DNA of 64,000 nucleotides from Kibdelosporangium persicum (GTDB taxonomy: Bacteria > Actinomycetota > Actinomycetes > Mycobacteriales > Pseudonocardiaceae), in assembly GCF_013280595.1 (NCBI RefSeq), contig NZ_JAAATY010000015.1, positions 62,001-126,000 on the forward strand, written 5' to 3'. Below are positions 16,066 through 24,801 of this stretch, piece after piece (position 1 is the first letter of the stretch; each line of letters begins with the position of its first letter). The translations under genes were made by a program, and so were the position numbers. Under the pieces are notes generated by a model. It was not told the DNA's origin and made no database searches. It saw nothing but the letters and a program-made list of their open reading frames with translations.

Positions 16066-16926
16066 TTGATCCGCGCCATTGGTCTTGTGCTGCACCCCCG
16101 CCGGGATTGTGTCCCGGTGATCGAGACGATCACTTCGTGGGCACGGGCCCGGCAGACCGAGGTGTTCGGCCTGGCCGAGGAAGTCGTCCGGGCCAACGGC
16201 TTGGTCAAGCCGGTGACCGAGGACGAACTGCCCGAGCGGGCGGATCTTATCGTCAGCCTCGGCGGCGACGGCACCATGCTCCGTGCCTTCCGGCTGGGCG
16301 GCAGAATCCCGGTGCTCGGGGTGAACCTGGGCAGGCTGGGTTTCCTGGCCGAGGTCGACGTCCCCGAACTGGGCGGCGCGCTGAACGCCATCGACGACCA
16401 CCGGTTCACCGTGGAGACCCGGTCCGGGCTGTGCGCGACCATGGGGGACCAGGACATCGTCGCCTTCAACGACATCGCCCTGGTCAGGGTGCCCGGTCAG
16501 GGCATGACCGAGGTGGTGCTGCACGTCGAGGGACATCCGTTCGTGGAATATGCAGCGGATGCCGTAGTGGTGGCCACGCCGACCGGTTCGACGGCGTACA
16601 GCTTCGCCGCGGGCGGCCCGATCGTGTCGCCGAGGGCGGAGGGCCTGCTGGTCACCCCCGCGGCGCCGCATTCGGCGTTCAACCGGGCGCTGTTCCTGTC
16701 GACGAGCGAGAAGCTCGCGCTGGAGGTGGCGCCGGGCAGCGGCGAGGTGGCGCTGGAGGCGGACGGCAGGCTGGTCGGCCCGGTCCAGCCGGGCACGATG
16801 ATCGACCTGACGGCGCTGCCCGGCGCCGCCCGGGTGGTGCGGCTCGGCCGGACCACGTTCTACCAGCGCACCCAGCGCAAGTTCCGGCTGATCGGCTCGG
16901 CCACGAGCGAGGACTTCATCTGCTGA
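16066..16926 (+). CDS. nadK: NAD(+) kinase
   Basis: This 286-residue enzyme phosphorylates NAD to NADP in the cytoplasm. GGDGT (66-70) is the diagnostic motif; FNDIAL provides the substrate-binding Asn-Asp and ATPTGSTAYSFAAGGPI is the conserved glycine-rich region. The TTG start at 16066 is supported by GAGGTGAT about 6 nt upstream and by MIRAIGLVLHPRR matching the usual actinobacterial N-terminus. It is convergent with the ChaB-like gene, with a YTCG hairpin between. Confidence 0.95.
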   Translation: MIRAIGLVLHPRRDCVPVIETITSWARARQTEVFGLAEEVVRANGLVKPVTEDELPERADLIVSLGGDGTMLRAFRLGGRIPVLGVNLGRLGFLAEVDVPELGGALNAIDDHRFTVETRSGLCATMGDQDIVAFNDIALVRVPGQGMTEVVLHVEGHPFVEYAADAVVVATPTGSTAYSFAAGGPIVSPRAEGLLVTPAAPHSAFNRALFLSTSEKLALEVAPGSGEVALEADGRLVGPVQPGTMIDLTALPGAARVVRLGRTTFYQRTQRKFRLIGSATSEDFIC

Positions 16927-16994
16927 GCCGCTTTGGTCACGGCTTGTCGAACACCAATGTCACTTATGGTGTTCACTTCGCTACCGTAGGTACA

Positions 16995-17012
16995 CGCTCA
17001 CCTCGGTGAGCG
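16995..17012. terminator. Small YTCG-loop hairpin between convergent genes
   Basis: CGCTCAC and GTGAGCG form a perfect 7-bp stem around CTCG. It lies between nadK (ends 16926) and the convergent ChaB-like gene (ends 17026). A near-identical hairpin occurs at 49410-49427. No U-tract follows. Confidence 0.45.
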
Positions 17013-17025
17013 GTGAGTACGCGTG

Positions 17026-17424
17026 CTACGACCGCGCCTTGGCGGTGGCGCGGTCGCTGGCCTTGCGCACCGCTTCGACCAGTTCGTCCTTGCTCATCCT
17101 GGAACGCCCCGGCACGTCAAGGCGTTTCGCCAGTTCGTACAGGTGTTCCCTGCTGGCGTTGGCGTCCACGCCACCCGCGCTCTCGCCCTCGCGTTCGCGG
17201 TAGCCCGCGGCGGCCTGCGGGTCCGACGGGCCCTTCTCCTGCTTGGGCTCCCAGTGGTCGCCGACCTTCTCGAACGAGTGCTTCAACGCCGCGAAGGCCG
17301 TGCGGTGGGCACGTTCGCCCTCGCCGTACGTCTCGACGGCCGAGTCGTGCGCCGCTACCCAGGTGTCCTGCGCCTTCTTGGGCGACCTGCGCACCGTGCT
17401 CGGCAACTCATCCTTGCCGGGCAT
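17026..17424 (-). CDS. ChaB-family protein with Rho-N/SAP-like C-terminus
   Basis: A 132-residue soluble protein. The N-terminal part (about 5-60: LPSTVRRSPKKAQDTWVAAHDSAVETY) matches the ChaB fold, named as a regulator of the ChaA cation antiporter in E. coli, though its role in actinomycetes is unclear. The C-terminal part (about 90-125: SREHLYELAKRLDVPGR.MSKDELVEAVRKA) resembles a Rho N-terminal or SAP-type nucleic-acid-binding helix pair. Its start overlaps the end of the GT9 gene by 17 bp, so it is the last gene of a three-gene operon. Confidence 0.85.
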   Translation of the reverse strand: MPGKDELPSTVRRSPKKAQDTWVAAHDSAVETYGEGERAHRTAFAALKHSFEKVGDHWEPKQEKGPSDPQAAAGYREREGESAGGVDANASREHLYELAKRLDVPGRSRMSKDELVEAVRKASDRATAKARS

Positions 17425-18328
17425 GGGTTTTCACCTCCATCAACTGCCACGCCGCGGCGAGCACCTCGTCGGTGGTGACGCCCAGCAGCGCTGGGTCCGG
17501 GTCGTCGGCGAACGGCTCGCCACGGCGGAGATCTGCTCGTGTCAGAGCGATGTGCGGACCGCCGGCCGGTGGCCCCCACCGTTGCGGTCCCAACGGTCCG
17601 AAGAGGACGACGGACGGCGTCCGGTACGCGTAGGTGAGGTGGGCGATCCCCGTGTCGGCGGAGATCACCAGGGACGCCTGCGACACCAACGCGGCCAGTT
17701 CACGCAGTGACGTCGTCAGCACGACCGCCGGATCCAAAGAGGACATTTCGGCCAGCTTGCGGGCAAGGGGCCGTTCGGCCTCGGAGCCGGTGATCACGAC
17801 CTTGCCGCCGAAAGCACGAGCGACTTCGGCGTAGCGGTCAAGCGGCCAGTGCCTGCTGCCGTACGCGGCGCCGGGGTGGATCACCACCGCGCCGGGCGCG
17901 GGACTGTCCACGGGCGGGCGCCGCAGGTACAGGTCCGCGGGGTCGGTCCGAAGCCCGGCGGCCGCCAGCATCCGGCACCACCGGGCGCGTTCGTCCATCT
18001 CCTCGACCCACCGAGGGCCACGCCAGCCATGGCCGGCGTGGCCGATTCGGTGCGCGGGTCTGAGGTTGTCCAACAGGATGTTGCTCTGCGGTCCCGCGCC
18101 GTGCAGGTTGATCGCCACGTCCGGGCGATAGGCCCGTCGGCTCAGCGGGACCAGGCCGGGAGTGGGCAGCAGCTCGTCGGCACAGCCGGTGAGTTCCACC
18201 AGCTGCCGCAGCCACTCGGGTGCGGCGAGCACCACCCGTTGGGACGGCCAGTGGCCGCGGATCGCGCGGAGCGCGGGCACGGCCACCAGCAAGTCGCCCA
18301 GCTTCAGGGCACGCAGGACGAGGATCAT
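17408..18328 (-). CDS. Glycosyltransferase family 9 (heptosyltransferase-like)
   Basis: This 306-residue GT-B enzyme begins ILVLRALKLGDLLVAVPALRAIR, the signature N-terminus of GT9 ADP-heptose transferases. The C-terminal half has VVIHPGAAYGSRHWP, VVITGSEAER, ISADTGIAHLTYA and VVLFGPLGPQRWGP, the donor-binding elements. It is the middle gene of the SRPBCC-GT9-ChaB operon, with a 4-bp ATGA overlap upstream. It lies on the opposite strand from the heptose-nucleotide genes at 18.9-26.2 kb, which plausibly supply its donor. Confidence 0.9.
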   Translation of the reverse strand: MILVLRALKLGDLLVAVPALRAIRGHWPSQRVVLAAPEWLRQLVELTGCADELLPTPGLVPLSRRAYRPDVAINLHGAGPQSNILLDNLRPAHRIGHAGHGWRGPRWVEEMDERARWCRMLAAAGLRTDPADLYLRRPPVDSPAPGAVVIHPGAAYGSRHWPLDRYAEVARAFGGKVVITGSEAERPLARKLAEMSSLDPAVVLTTSLRELAALVSQASLVISADTGIAHLTYAYRTPSVVLFGPLGPQRWGPPAGGPHIALTRADLRRGEPFADDPDPALLGVTTDEVLAAAWQLMEVKTHARQG

Positions 18329-18795
18329 TCGCCCCGCTGCGGCGCGCGGTCGACGTCACCACGCCACGCGCCGGTCTCCTGACCCCGGCTCTCGATGAAC
18401 TCCTTGAACCGGGCCAGGTCGCCCTTGACCTTGCGGTCGATCACGCCGAGCCCGGCGCCCACCTTCTCGGTGAACGTGTCCGGGTCGTACTCCATCTGCA
18501 CGTTCACCCGGGTGCTGGTCGCGTCCAGGCGGTGGAACGTCACCACACCGCCCTGCTGCTGGCCGTCGACGGCCCGCCACGCGACGCGCTCCTCCGGGTG
18601 CTGCTCGGTGATCTCCGCGTCGAACTCCCGCTTGACGCCGCCGATGTTGGTCTCCCAGTGCGTCATCGTGTCCGTCACCTGGACGACTCGTTCGACGCCA
18701 TCCATGAAGTACGGGAACGACTCGAACTGTGTCCACTGGTTGTACGCGGTGGAAACCGGGACGCGCACGTCGATCGATTCCTGAATGGTCGTCAC
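18325..18795 (-). CDS. SRPBCC-family (START-like) protein
   Basis: A 156-residue protein of the polyketide cyclase/dehydrase-like SRPBCC fold: MTTIQESIDVRVPVSTAYNQW begins the first strand and helix, GGVKREFDAEI and VAWRAVDG follow, and the long C-terminal helix is RKVKGDLARFKEFIESRG. Such small ligand-binding proteins are common in actinomycetes and mostly uncharacterised. It is the first gene of a three-gene operon and its stop overlaps the GT9 start (ATGA). Confidence 0.85.
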   Translation of the reverse strand: MTTIQESIDVRVPVSTAYNQWTQFESFPYFMDGVERVVQVTDTMTHWETNIGGVKREFDAEITEQHPEERVAWRAVDGQQQGGVVTFHRLDATSTRVNVQMEYDPDTFTEKVGAGLGVIDRKVKGDLARFKEFIESRGQETGAWRGDVDRAPQRGE

Positions 18796-18942
18796 TTTCC
18801 AGTGCCTCCAGTGTTGTCCATTTCCCCTACCTCTGTGGGCTACCCGATCGCGGCGGGTTCACACCGGCCGCCTGGCGAACACGGAGAGTAGTAGTAACGC
18901 CGGTCTGGTTTACCCACTACTTCTCCGGAAACCACCGTCTGC

Positions 18943-19497
18943 ATGGGACCGGAAAACACCTCGCGGGTCACCGCGGTGCTGTTCGACCGCGACGGCACGT
19001 TGATCGAAGACGTGCCGTACAACGGCGATCCGCGGCGGGTGAGGCCGGTCCCCACGGCCGCGTCCGCGCTGGCTCGGTTGCGCCGCAAGGGAATTCGTGT
19101 CGGCGTGATCACCAACCAGTCGGGGGTGGCCCGCGGGTTGGTCACCGCGGACCAGGTGGCGCGGGTCAACGCGCAGGTCGAAGCGTTGCTCGGGCCGTTC
19201 GACACGTGGCAGGTCTGCCCGCACGGCCCGGCCGACGGGTGTGCCTGCCGCAAACCCGCACCAGGGATGGTCCTCGCCGCGTGCGCGGCGCTGAAAGTGC
19301 CCGCCGAGCAGGTCGTCATGGTCGGGGACATCGAGAGCGACATGGTCGCCGCGCGCGATGCCGGTGTCCGGTCGGTGCTGGTGCCGACGCCCGTCACACG
19401 GGTCGAGGAGATCCACCGCGCCCCGGTCACCGCCTGTGACCTGGCAGCCGCCGTCGACTGGGCCCTGACTTGGGAGATGTCGGAGGCACTGACATGA
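18943..19497 (+). CDS. gmhB: D-glycero-manno-heptose 1,7-bisphosphate 7-phosphatase
   Basis: This 184-residue HAD phosphatase removes the 7-phosphate in nucleotide-heptose synthesis. Residues DRDGT (15-19) give the nucleophile and acid-base Asp pair; ITNQSG is motif II; CPHGPADGCACRKPAPG holds the family's zinc ligands C92, H94, C100 and C102; GDIESD (D129, D133) binds magnesium. Zinc-binding separates GmhB from histidinol-phosphatase relatives in name only, but the gmhA and hldE neighbours settle the role. It is the first gene of an eight-cistron run and overlaps the next gene by ATGA. No strong ribosome site is visible. Confidence 0.92.
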   Translation: MGPENTSRVTAVLFDRDGTLIEDVPYNGDPRRVRPVPTAASALARLRRKGIRVGVITNQSGVARGLVTADQVARVNAQVEALLGPFDTWQVCPHGPADGCACRKPAPGMVLAACAALKVPAEQVVMVGDIESDMVAARDAGVRSVLVPTPVTRVEEIHRAPVTACDLAAAVDWALTWEMSEALT

Positions 19498-20528
19498 CCG
19501 AGCGTGTTCTGGTCGTACGCCTCGACAGCGACGGTGACGTCCTGGCGAGCGGACCGGCTGTCCGGGCGGCGGCGGCCGGGCGGGACGGCAGGCCCGCCGA
19601 AGTCACGTTCCTGTGTGGACCGCGTGGCCGCCAGGCGGCCGGAATGCTGCCGGGCGTCCGGCACATCATCGAATGGGTGTGCCCGTGGATCGTGCCGGAT
19701 CCGCCCGAGGTCTCCCGGGACGACATCGAGGACCTGGTCGGCCGGCTGGCCGCCGGACGGTTCGATGTCGCGCTGGTGCTGACGTCCTTCCACCAGTCGC
19801 CCTTGCCCATGGCGCTGCTGCTGCGCCTGGCCGGCGTGCCCCAGATCGCGGCGATCTCGCCGGACTACCCGGGATCGTTGCTTGATCACCGCATCCGGCC
19901 GGGCCGGGACATGGACGACGACCAGCCGGAACCGTTGCGGGCACTGCGGGTCGCCACCGAGGCAGGGTTCGCTCTGCCGGCCGGCGACGGCGGCAAGCTG
20001 AAAGTGCTGCCGTCGCCGGAAGTCCGGTGGCTCACCGGCGAGGAACCTTATGTGGTCCTGCATCCGGGAGCCTCCGTGCCCGCACGGGCTTGGTCTCCCA
20101 GCAGATGTGCCGAAGCGGTGGCGAAACTGCGCGCCGACGGCTGGCAGGTCGTCGTCACCGGCAGCAAGAGCGAGCGGGAACTGACCGCCTTCGTGTCCGG
20201 ATGCGACGCGGTCGATCTCGGCGGACGCACAGCGTATGCCGAATTGGCCGGTGTGTTGGCCGGCGCGCGAGCCGTGGTGGTCGGGAACACAGGCCCCGCA
20301 CACCTGGCCGCCGCTGTCGGCACGCCGGTCGTCTCACTGTTCGCGCCTGTGGTGCCCGCGAAACGGTGGGCGCCGTACGGCGTGCCCGTCCGGTTGCTGG
20401 GCGACCAGCAGGCGGCGTGCGCGGGCAGCCGCGCGACCCGGTGCCCGCTCTACGGGCATCCGTGCTTGAACTCCATCACGGCCGACGACGTGGTCGCGGC
20501 CGTCAACAGCTTGGTAGGAAAGCGGTGA
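19494..20528 (+). CDS. Glycosyltransferase family 9 (heptosyltransferase-like)
   Basis: A 344-residue GT-B enzyme of the ADP-heptose transferase family. ATG 19494 overlaps the gmhB stop (ATGA) and gives TERVLVVRLDSDGDVLASGPAVRAA, close to the GT9 N-terminus. Donor-site elements are YVVLHPGASVPARAWSP, VVVTGSKSE and VVVGNTGPAHLAAAVGTPVV. A C-terminal Cys cluster (ACAGSRATRCPLYGHPCL) is common in GT9 members. The overlap with gmhB supports transfer of a heptose made by this operon; the acceptor is unknown and need not be LPS-like. Confidence 0.9.
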   Translation: MTERVLVVRLDSDGDVLASGPAVRAAAAGRDGRPAEVTFLCGPRGRQAAGMLPGVRHIIEWVCPWIVPDPPEVSRDDIEDLVGRLAAGRFDVALVLTSFHQSPLPMALLLRLAGVPQIAAISPDYPGSLLDHRIRPGRDMDDDQPEPLRALRVATEAGFALPAGDGGKLKVLPSPEVRWLTGEEPYVVLHPGASVPARAWSPSRCAEAVAKLRADGWQVVVTGSKSERELTAFVSGCDAVDLGGRTAYAELAGVLAGARAVVVGNTGPAHLAAAVGTPVVSLFAPVVPAKRWAPYGVPVRLLGDQQAACAGSRATRCPLYGHPCLNSITADDVVAAVNSLVGKR

Positions 20529-21445
20529 ACATTCTTGTCTGGCACGTGCACGGCTCGTGGACGACCTCGTTCGTCCACGGACACCACAGGTACCTTCTGC
20601 CGGTCGGCCCGTGGGGCGGTGGCCGGATGGGCCGTGACTGGCCGCCGGACGCGGTGGAGATCCACGCGGACGAGCTGAGGAACACCGACGTCGACGTTGT
20701 CGTGGTGCAGCAACCGGACCAGATCGAGCTCGCTGAGAGCCTGCTCGGCCGCCGTGTCCCGATGGTCTACGTCGAGCACAACACTCCTAAGGGGAACGTT
20801 CCGGAAACCCGGCACCCGATCGCCGATCGCGACGACATTCCCCTGGTGCACGTGACCCACTTCAACGACCTGATGTGGGATTCGGGAGACGCGCCCACCA
20901 CGGTGATCGAACACGGGGTCGTCGACCCGGGCGAGCGGTACACCGGTGAGCTCGGGCGGGCCGCGGTCGTGATCAACGAACCGGTCCGGCGGGGCCGGGT
21001 CACCGGGACCGACCTGCTCGGCCGCTTCGCGTCCGTGGCACCGCTGGACATCTTCGGCATGGGACTGGCCGGATTGGACATTCCGTCGGTGCACCCGCGG
21101 GGCGATCTGCGGCCCGGAAAGTTGCACAGCGAACTGGCGGAGCGACGCGTGTACGTCCACACGACACGCTGGACTTCGTTGGGGCTGTCGCTGATCGAGG
21201 CGATGCACCTCGGAATGCCCGTGGTCGCGGTGGCCGCCACCGAGGCATTGCGTGCCGTGCCACCGGAAGCCGGCGTGCTGTCCACCAATGTGGACGAGCT
21301 GGTCGACGGACTGCGCTGGCTGGTCGACGAACCCGAGGCGGCGCGGCGGATGGGCAAGCAGGCGAGGCAGTACGCCCTGGCGCACTACGGATTACCGCAG
21401 TTCCTGGAGAGGTGGGACGAGCTACTGATGGAGGTGAGTTCATGA
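20525..21445 (+). CDS. Glycosyltransferase, GT-B fold (GT4-like)
   Basis: GTG 20525 (GTGA overlap with the previous stop) starts a 306-residue protein MNILVWHVHGSWTTSFVHGHHRYL. The frame is open much further upstream but that part is a shadow of the GT9 gene. The C-terminal half carries a GT4-like pattern, with VYVHTTRWTSLGLSLIEAMHLGMPVVAVAATEA corresponding to the EX7E donor site region (first acid position is Ser/Thr, last Glu conserved). It is somewhat shorter than usual GT4 enzymes. Donor and acceptor unknown; context suggests a heptose-bearing glycan. Confidence 0.85.
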   Translation: MNILVWHVHGSWTTSFVHGHHRYLLPVGPWGGGRMGRDWPPDAVEIHADELRNTDVDVVVVQQPDQIELAESLLGRRVPMVYVEHNTPKGNVPETRHPIADRDDIPLVHVTHFNDLMWDSGDAPTTVIEHGVVDPGERYTGELGRAAVVINEPVRRGRVTGTDLLGRFASVAPLDIFGMGLAGLDIPSVHPRGDLRPGKLHSELAERRVYVHTTRWTSLGLSLIEAMHLGMPVVAVAATEALRAVPPEAGVLSTNVDELVDGLRWLVDEPEAARRMGKQARQYALAHYGLPQFLERWDELLMEVSS

Positions 21446-22659
21446 GGATCGCGATGGTGTCCGAACACGCCAGCCCGCTCGCGGCGCTGGGCGAAGTGGA
21501 CGCGGGTGGCCAGAACGTGCACGTGGCCGAGCTGTCCGCGGCCATGTGCCGCCAGGGACACGAAGTGACTGTCTTCACCCGGCGTGACGCGGCCGGCCTG
21601 CCGGACGAGGTGACGACTCCACAGGGATACCGGGTGGTGCACGTCGCCGCGGGACCGGCACGTCATGTCGCCAAGGACGAACTGCTGCCGCACATGGGCG
21701 ACTTCGCCACCGTGCTGTGCGACTACTGGCGGCAGGATCGGCCCGACGTCGTGCACGCGCACTTCTGGATGTCCGGCGTCGCCGCCCTGCTGGCCGCCCG
21801 CGACCTCGATCTCCCTGTGGTGCAGACGTTCCACGCCCTGGGCACGGTCAAGCGCCGCCATCAGGGCAAGGCCGACACCAGCCCCCGGGAACGGATCGCG
21901 TTCGAGCGGATGATCGGCCGCGAGTCCACCCGCGTCGCGGCCACGTGCACCGACGAGACGGACGAACTGACCCGCATGGGTGTTCCCCGCTCGCGCATCT
22001 CCATCGTGCCGTGTGGCGTCGATCTGACCACCTTCACCCCGAACGGCAAGAAGGCGGCGCGCAAGTTTCCCCATCGGATCGTCACGGTGGGCAGGCTGGT
22101 GCCGCGCAAGGGTTTCGACACGGTGATCGCCGCGCTGACGCACCTGCCCGACACCGAGTTGCTGATCGCGGGCGGCCCGGCGCGCAAACGGCTCGGCGAG
22201 GACCCGGAAGCCCGCGCGTTGCTGGAACAGGCCGAACGGCTGGGGGTGGCCGACCGCGTCCGGATGACCGGTCAGGTGTCCCGCAAGGCCATGCCGGAGA
22301 TCCTGCGTTCCGCCGACGCCGTGGTCTGCGTGCCGTGGTACGAGCCGTTCGGCATCGTTCCGCTCGAAGCCATGGCGTGTGGTGTTCCCGTTGTGGCGTC
22401 GGCGGTCGGCGGACTGACCGACACTGTTGTGGACGGTGTGACCGGGATTCACGTGCCTGCCAAGCATCCGGTGGCCTTGGCCAACGCGGTGCGGCCGTTG
22501 CTCGACGACGAGGTGATGCGCGGCAGCTTCGGCATGGCGGGGCGGGATCGCGTGGTCGCACGCTACTCGTGGGACCGTGTCGCGGCGGACACGGTACGCG
22601 TCTACGACCGGACCGCGGCTGTCCCGGAAGCCGCCTCGCTGATCGGGGAGGGACTGTGA
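21442..22659 (+). CDS. Glycosyltransferase family 4
   Basis: A 405-residue retaining GT-B enzyme. The N-terminus MRIAMVSEHASPLAALGEVDAGGQNVHVAELSAA contains the GGQNVH acceptor-side loop shared with sucrose-phosphate-synthase-like and MshA-like enzymes; donor-side motifs are VGRLVPRKGFD and the EX7E segment EPFGIVPLEAMACGVPVVAS. ATGA overlap with the preceding gene and GTGA overlap with gmhA place it within the operon. MshA itself is unlikely given context, but the donor could be a nucleotide heptose or hexose. Confidence 0.92.
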   Translation: MRIAMVSEHASPLAALGEVDAGGQNVHVAELSAAMCRQGHEVTVFTRRDAAGLPDEVTTPQGYRVVHVAAGPARHVAKDELLPHMGDFATVLCDYWRQDRPDVVHAHFWMSGVAALLAARDLDLPVVQTFHALGTVKRRHQGKADTSPRERIAFERMIGRESTRVAATCTDETDELTRMGVPRSRISIVPCGVDLTTFTPNGKKAARKFPHRIVTVGRLVPRKGFDTVIAALTHLPDTELLIAGGPARKRLGEDPEARALLEQAERLGVADRVRMTGQVSRKAMPEILRSADAVVCVPWYEPFGIVPLEAMACGVPVVASAVGGLTDTVVDGVTGIHVPAKHPVALANAVRPLLDDEVMRGSFGMAGRDRVVARYSWDRVAADTVRVYDRTAAVPEAASLIGEGL

Positions 22660-23267
22660 ACCTCGTACACGAGCACGTCGAAGCCTTGCGGACAACGCTC
22701 GACGCGTTGCGGGACCAGTCCGACATGATCACGCGGTGGGGACACGAGATGGCCCTGCGTCTCGCCTCCGGCGCCCGCCTGCTCGCGGCCGGGAACGGCG
22801 GCTCCGCGGCCGAGGCCCAGCACCTGACGGCGGAACTGGTCGGCAAGTACGACAAGGACCGCACACCGTATTCGGCCATTGCCTTGTGCGCCGAGTCCTC
22901 CAGTGTCACCGCCATCAGCAACGACTACGGGTACGAAGAGGTGTTCGCCCGTCAGGTCGTCGCCCACGGCAGGCCGCAGGATCTGCTGATCCTGCTGTCC
23001 ACTTCGGGCCGCAGCGAGAACCTGTTGCACGCGGCCAAAGCCGGTGCGCAGCAGGGGATGACGGTGTGGGCGATGACCGGGCCGAAGCCCAATCCGCTGG
23101 AGAGCCTGGCCGACGAGACGCTGGCGTTGCCCGGCAGTTCCTGCAACGTCCAGGAAGCCCAGCTGATCGCCGTGCACATGCTGTGTGAGGTGTTCGAGGC
23201 CTCGTTGGCGGCGGCCCAGCGGACGACGGTCCAACAGACGGCAGCCCAGCGGCGGAGGGCGTCGTGA
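22656..23267 (+). CDS. gmhA: Sedoheptulose-7-phosphate isomerase
   Basis: A 203-residue SIS-domain enzyme that converts sedoheptulose 7-phosphate to D-glycero-D-manno-heptose 7-phosphate, the first step of heptose-nucleotide synthesis. Key elements: AAGNGGSAAEAQHLTAEL (44-61), ISNDYGYEEVFARQV and LLSTSGRSENLL, all characteristic of GmhA/DiaA, with the Glu and His of the active site in AEAQH. Start GTG 22656 overlaps the GT4 stop by GTGA. The long frame upstream is a shadow. The Arg/Gln-rich tail after residue 185 is extra. Confidence 0.93.
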   Translation: MNLVHEHVEALRTTLDALRDQSDMITRWGHEMALRLASGARLLAAGNGGSAAEAQHLTAELVGKYDKDRTPYSAIALCAESSSVTAISNDYGYEEVFARQVVAHGRPQDLLILLSTSGRSENLLHAAKAGAQQGMTVWAMTGPKPNPLESLADETLALPGSSCNVQEAQLIAVHMLCEVFEASLAAAQRTTVQQTAAQRRRAS

Positions 23268-24124
23268 ACCTCGTCGTGGTCGGGGACTGCCTGCTGGACA
23301 CCGACCTGGTCGGCACCTCGACCAGGCTGTGTCCCGACGCGCCGGTGCCCGTGCTCGATGTCGAGGACGAGCTCGTCCGGCCCGGGGGCGCCGGGCTCGC
23401 CGCCACTCTCGCCGCCACTTTCGCCGACGCGGACGTCACGCTGGTGACGGTGATCGCCGACGACGCCGACGGCGACCGGCTGCGCAAAGCGTTGAACGGC
23501 ACGCCTTTGGTCGCGGGCCCGAGCTGGACTCCGACACCCGTCAAGACACGGCTGCGCAGCGGCGGTCAGTCGATCGCCCGGATCGACCGCGGCGGCAGTT
23601 CGGGCAACCCCGTGGTGACCGGCGAGATGCTGGACGCCATCCGGTGTGCCGACACCGTGCTGGTCTCCGACTACGGCCGTGGCCTGGCGGCGAACCAACA
23701 GGTGCGGGACGTGCTCAGCTCGATCGCGGACGAGGTCCCGGTCGTCTGGGACCCGCATCCGCGCGGGCCCCGGCCGATCCCCGGCGCACGGCTGGTCACC
23801 CCGAACACCTCGGAGGCCATGAACGCCAGCGGTTGTGCCACTCACGAGGATGCCGCCGCCGAACTGCGACGCCGATGGCTCGCGGACGCGGTCGTGATCA
23901 CCCTGGGTTCCCGGGGGGCACTGTTGGACGCGGGAACCGGCCCGGTGCTGGTTCCCGCGCCCACCGTCCAGCTCGTCGACCCGTGTGGCGCGGGTGACTG
24001 TTTCGCCGTGACCGCCGCGACCCGGCTGATGGCCGGGGACGACCACTTCGCCGCCGTGTTCGCGGGCGTGGTCGCGGCCAGCCGGTTCGTCGCACAAGCT
24101 TTCGCAGAAGGAGATTCGTTGTGA
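23264..24124 (+). CDS. PfkB-family sugar kinase, HldE kinase-domain-like
   Basis: A 286-residue ribokinase-fold protein: VVVGDCLLDTDLVG at the N-terminus, RPGGAGLAATLAATF sugar-binding loop, LVSDYGRG and the catalytic/anion-hole motif PCGAGDCF (GAGD at 242-245). It resembles the N-terminal half of HldE and lacks the adenylyltransferase half. Because a complete hldE lies one gene downstream, this may phosphorylate a different heptose or position (for example at C1 of a 7-phosphate sugar) or be regulatory. It has GTGA overlaps on both sides. Confidence 0.88.
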   Translation: MNLVVVGDCLLDTDLVGTSTRLCPDAPVPVLDVEDELVRPGGAGLAATLAATFADADVTLVTVIADDADGDRLRKALNGTPLVAGPSWTPTPVKTRLRSGGQSIARIDRGGSSGNPVVTGEMLDAIRCADTVLVSDYGRGLAANQQVRDVLSSIADEVPVVWDPHPRGPRPIPGARLVTPNTSEAMNASGCATHEDAAAELRRRWLADAVVITLGSRGALLDAGTGPVLVPAPTVQLVDPCGAGDCFAVTAATRLMAGDDHFAAVFAGVVAASRFVAQAFAEGDSL

Positions 24125-24801
24125 AGACCGTGGTGATCACGGGTGGTTCGTCCGGCCTCGGTGCCGCGGTGGCGTCGGCCGTGCTGGCCGACGGCGGCAA
24201 GGCGATCGTGCTGGACAAGGCCGCGCCGGGCAACGAGGTGACCGACTTCCTGCCGGTGGACCTGACCGACAGCGCGGCGGCCGAACGCGCGGTGACCGAC
24301 GCCGCCGAGCGGCACGGTGGCCTGGATGGAGTGGTCACCGCCGCGGGCATTGACAGCTGCGGCGCGTTGTCCGACGTGTCCACATCGGACTGGGAACGTG
24401 TCGTGCAGGTGAACCTGTTCGGCACAGCGGCTGTCGTGCGGGCGGCTCTGCCGTACCTGGAACGGTCGTCGGGTCGCGTCGTCACTGTGGCGTCGACCCT
24501 TGGGCTGCGTGCTTTGCCTGAGGCGACTGCGTACTGTGCGTCGAAGTTCGGCGTCGTCGGATTCACCAGGGCCCTGGCCGCTGAGACAGCGGGCCGCGTC
24601 GGTGTCACGTTGATCGTTCCGGGCGGGATGCGGACGGCGTTCTTCGACGGCCGCGACGAGAAGTACCGGCCGGCGGACATGTCACAGCTCAACCCGCCGG
24701 AGAACGTGGCCGCGACGATCATGTTCGCGCTGAACCAGCCTGCCGGGTGTGAGCTTCGGGAGCTGGTCACGTGTGCGTCAGGGGAACCGTCATGGCCCTG
24801 A
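24121..24801 (+). CDS. Short-chain dehydrogenase/reductase
   Basis: A 226-residue classical SDR: TGGSSGLG cofactor loop (7-14), AAG in VTAAGID and catalytic Ser125, Tyr138 and Lys142 (YCASK). It is a short classical SDR, not an extended one like the heptose epimerase HldD (about 310 residues), so it is not that enzyme by length. Position between two heptose-kinase genes suggests oxidation, reduction or epimerisation of a heptose intermediate, but cofactor and substrate are unknown. GTG 24121 overlaps the kinase stop; its 3' end overlaps hldE by 10 bp. Confidence 0.88.
   Translation: MKTVVITGGSSGLGAAVASAVLADGGKAIVLDKAAPGNEVTDFLPVDLTDSAAAERAVTDAAERHGGLDGVVTAAGIDSCGALSDVSTSDWERVVQVNLFGTAAVVRAALPYLERSSGRVVTVASTLGLRALPEATAYCASKFGVVGFTRALAAETAGRVGVTLIVPGGMRTAFFDGRDEKYRPADMSQLNPPENVAATIMFALNQPAGCELRELVTCASGEPSWP

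Noticed and set aside
24121-24801. SDR gene as HldD epimerase
   Set aside because: It is a classical SDR of 226 residues; HldD is an extended SDR near 310 residues with different substrate-binding parts.
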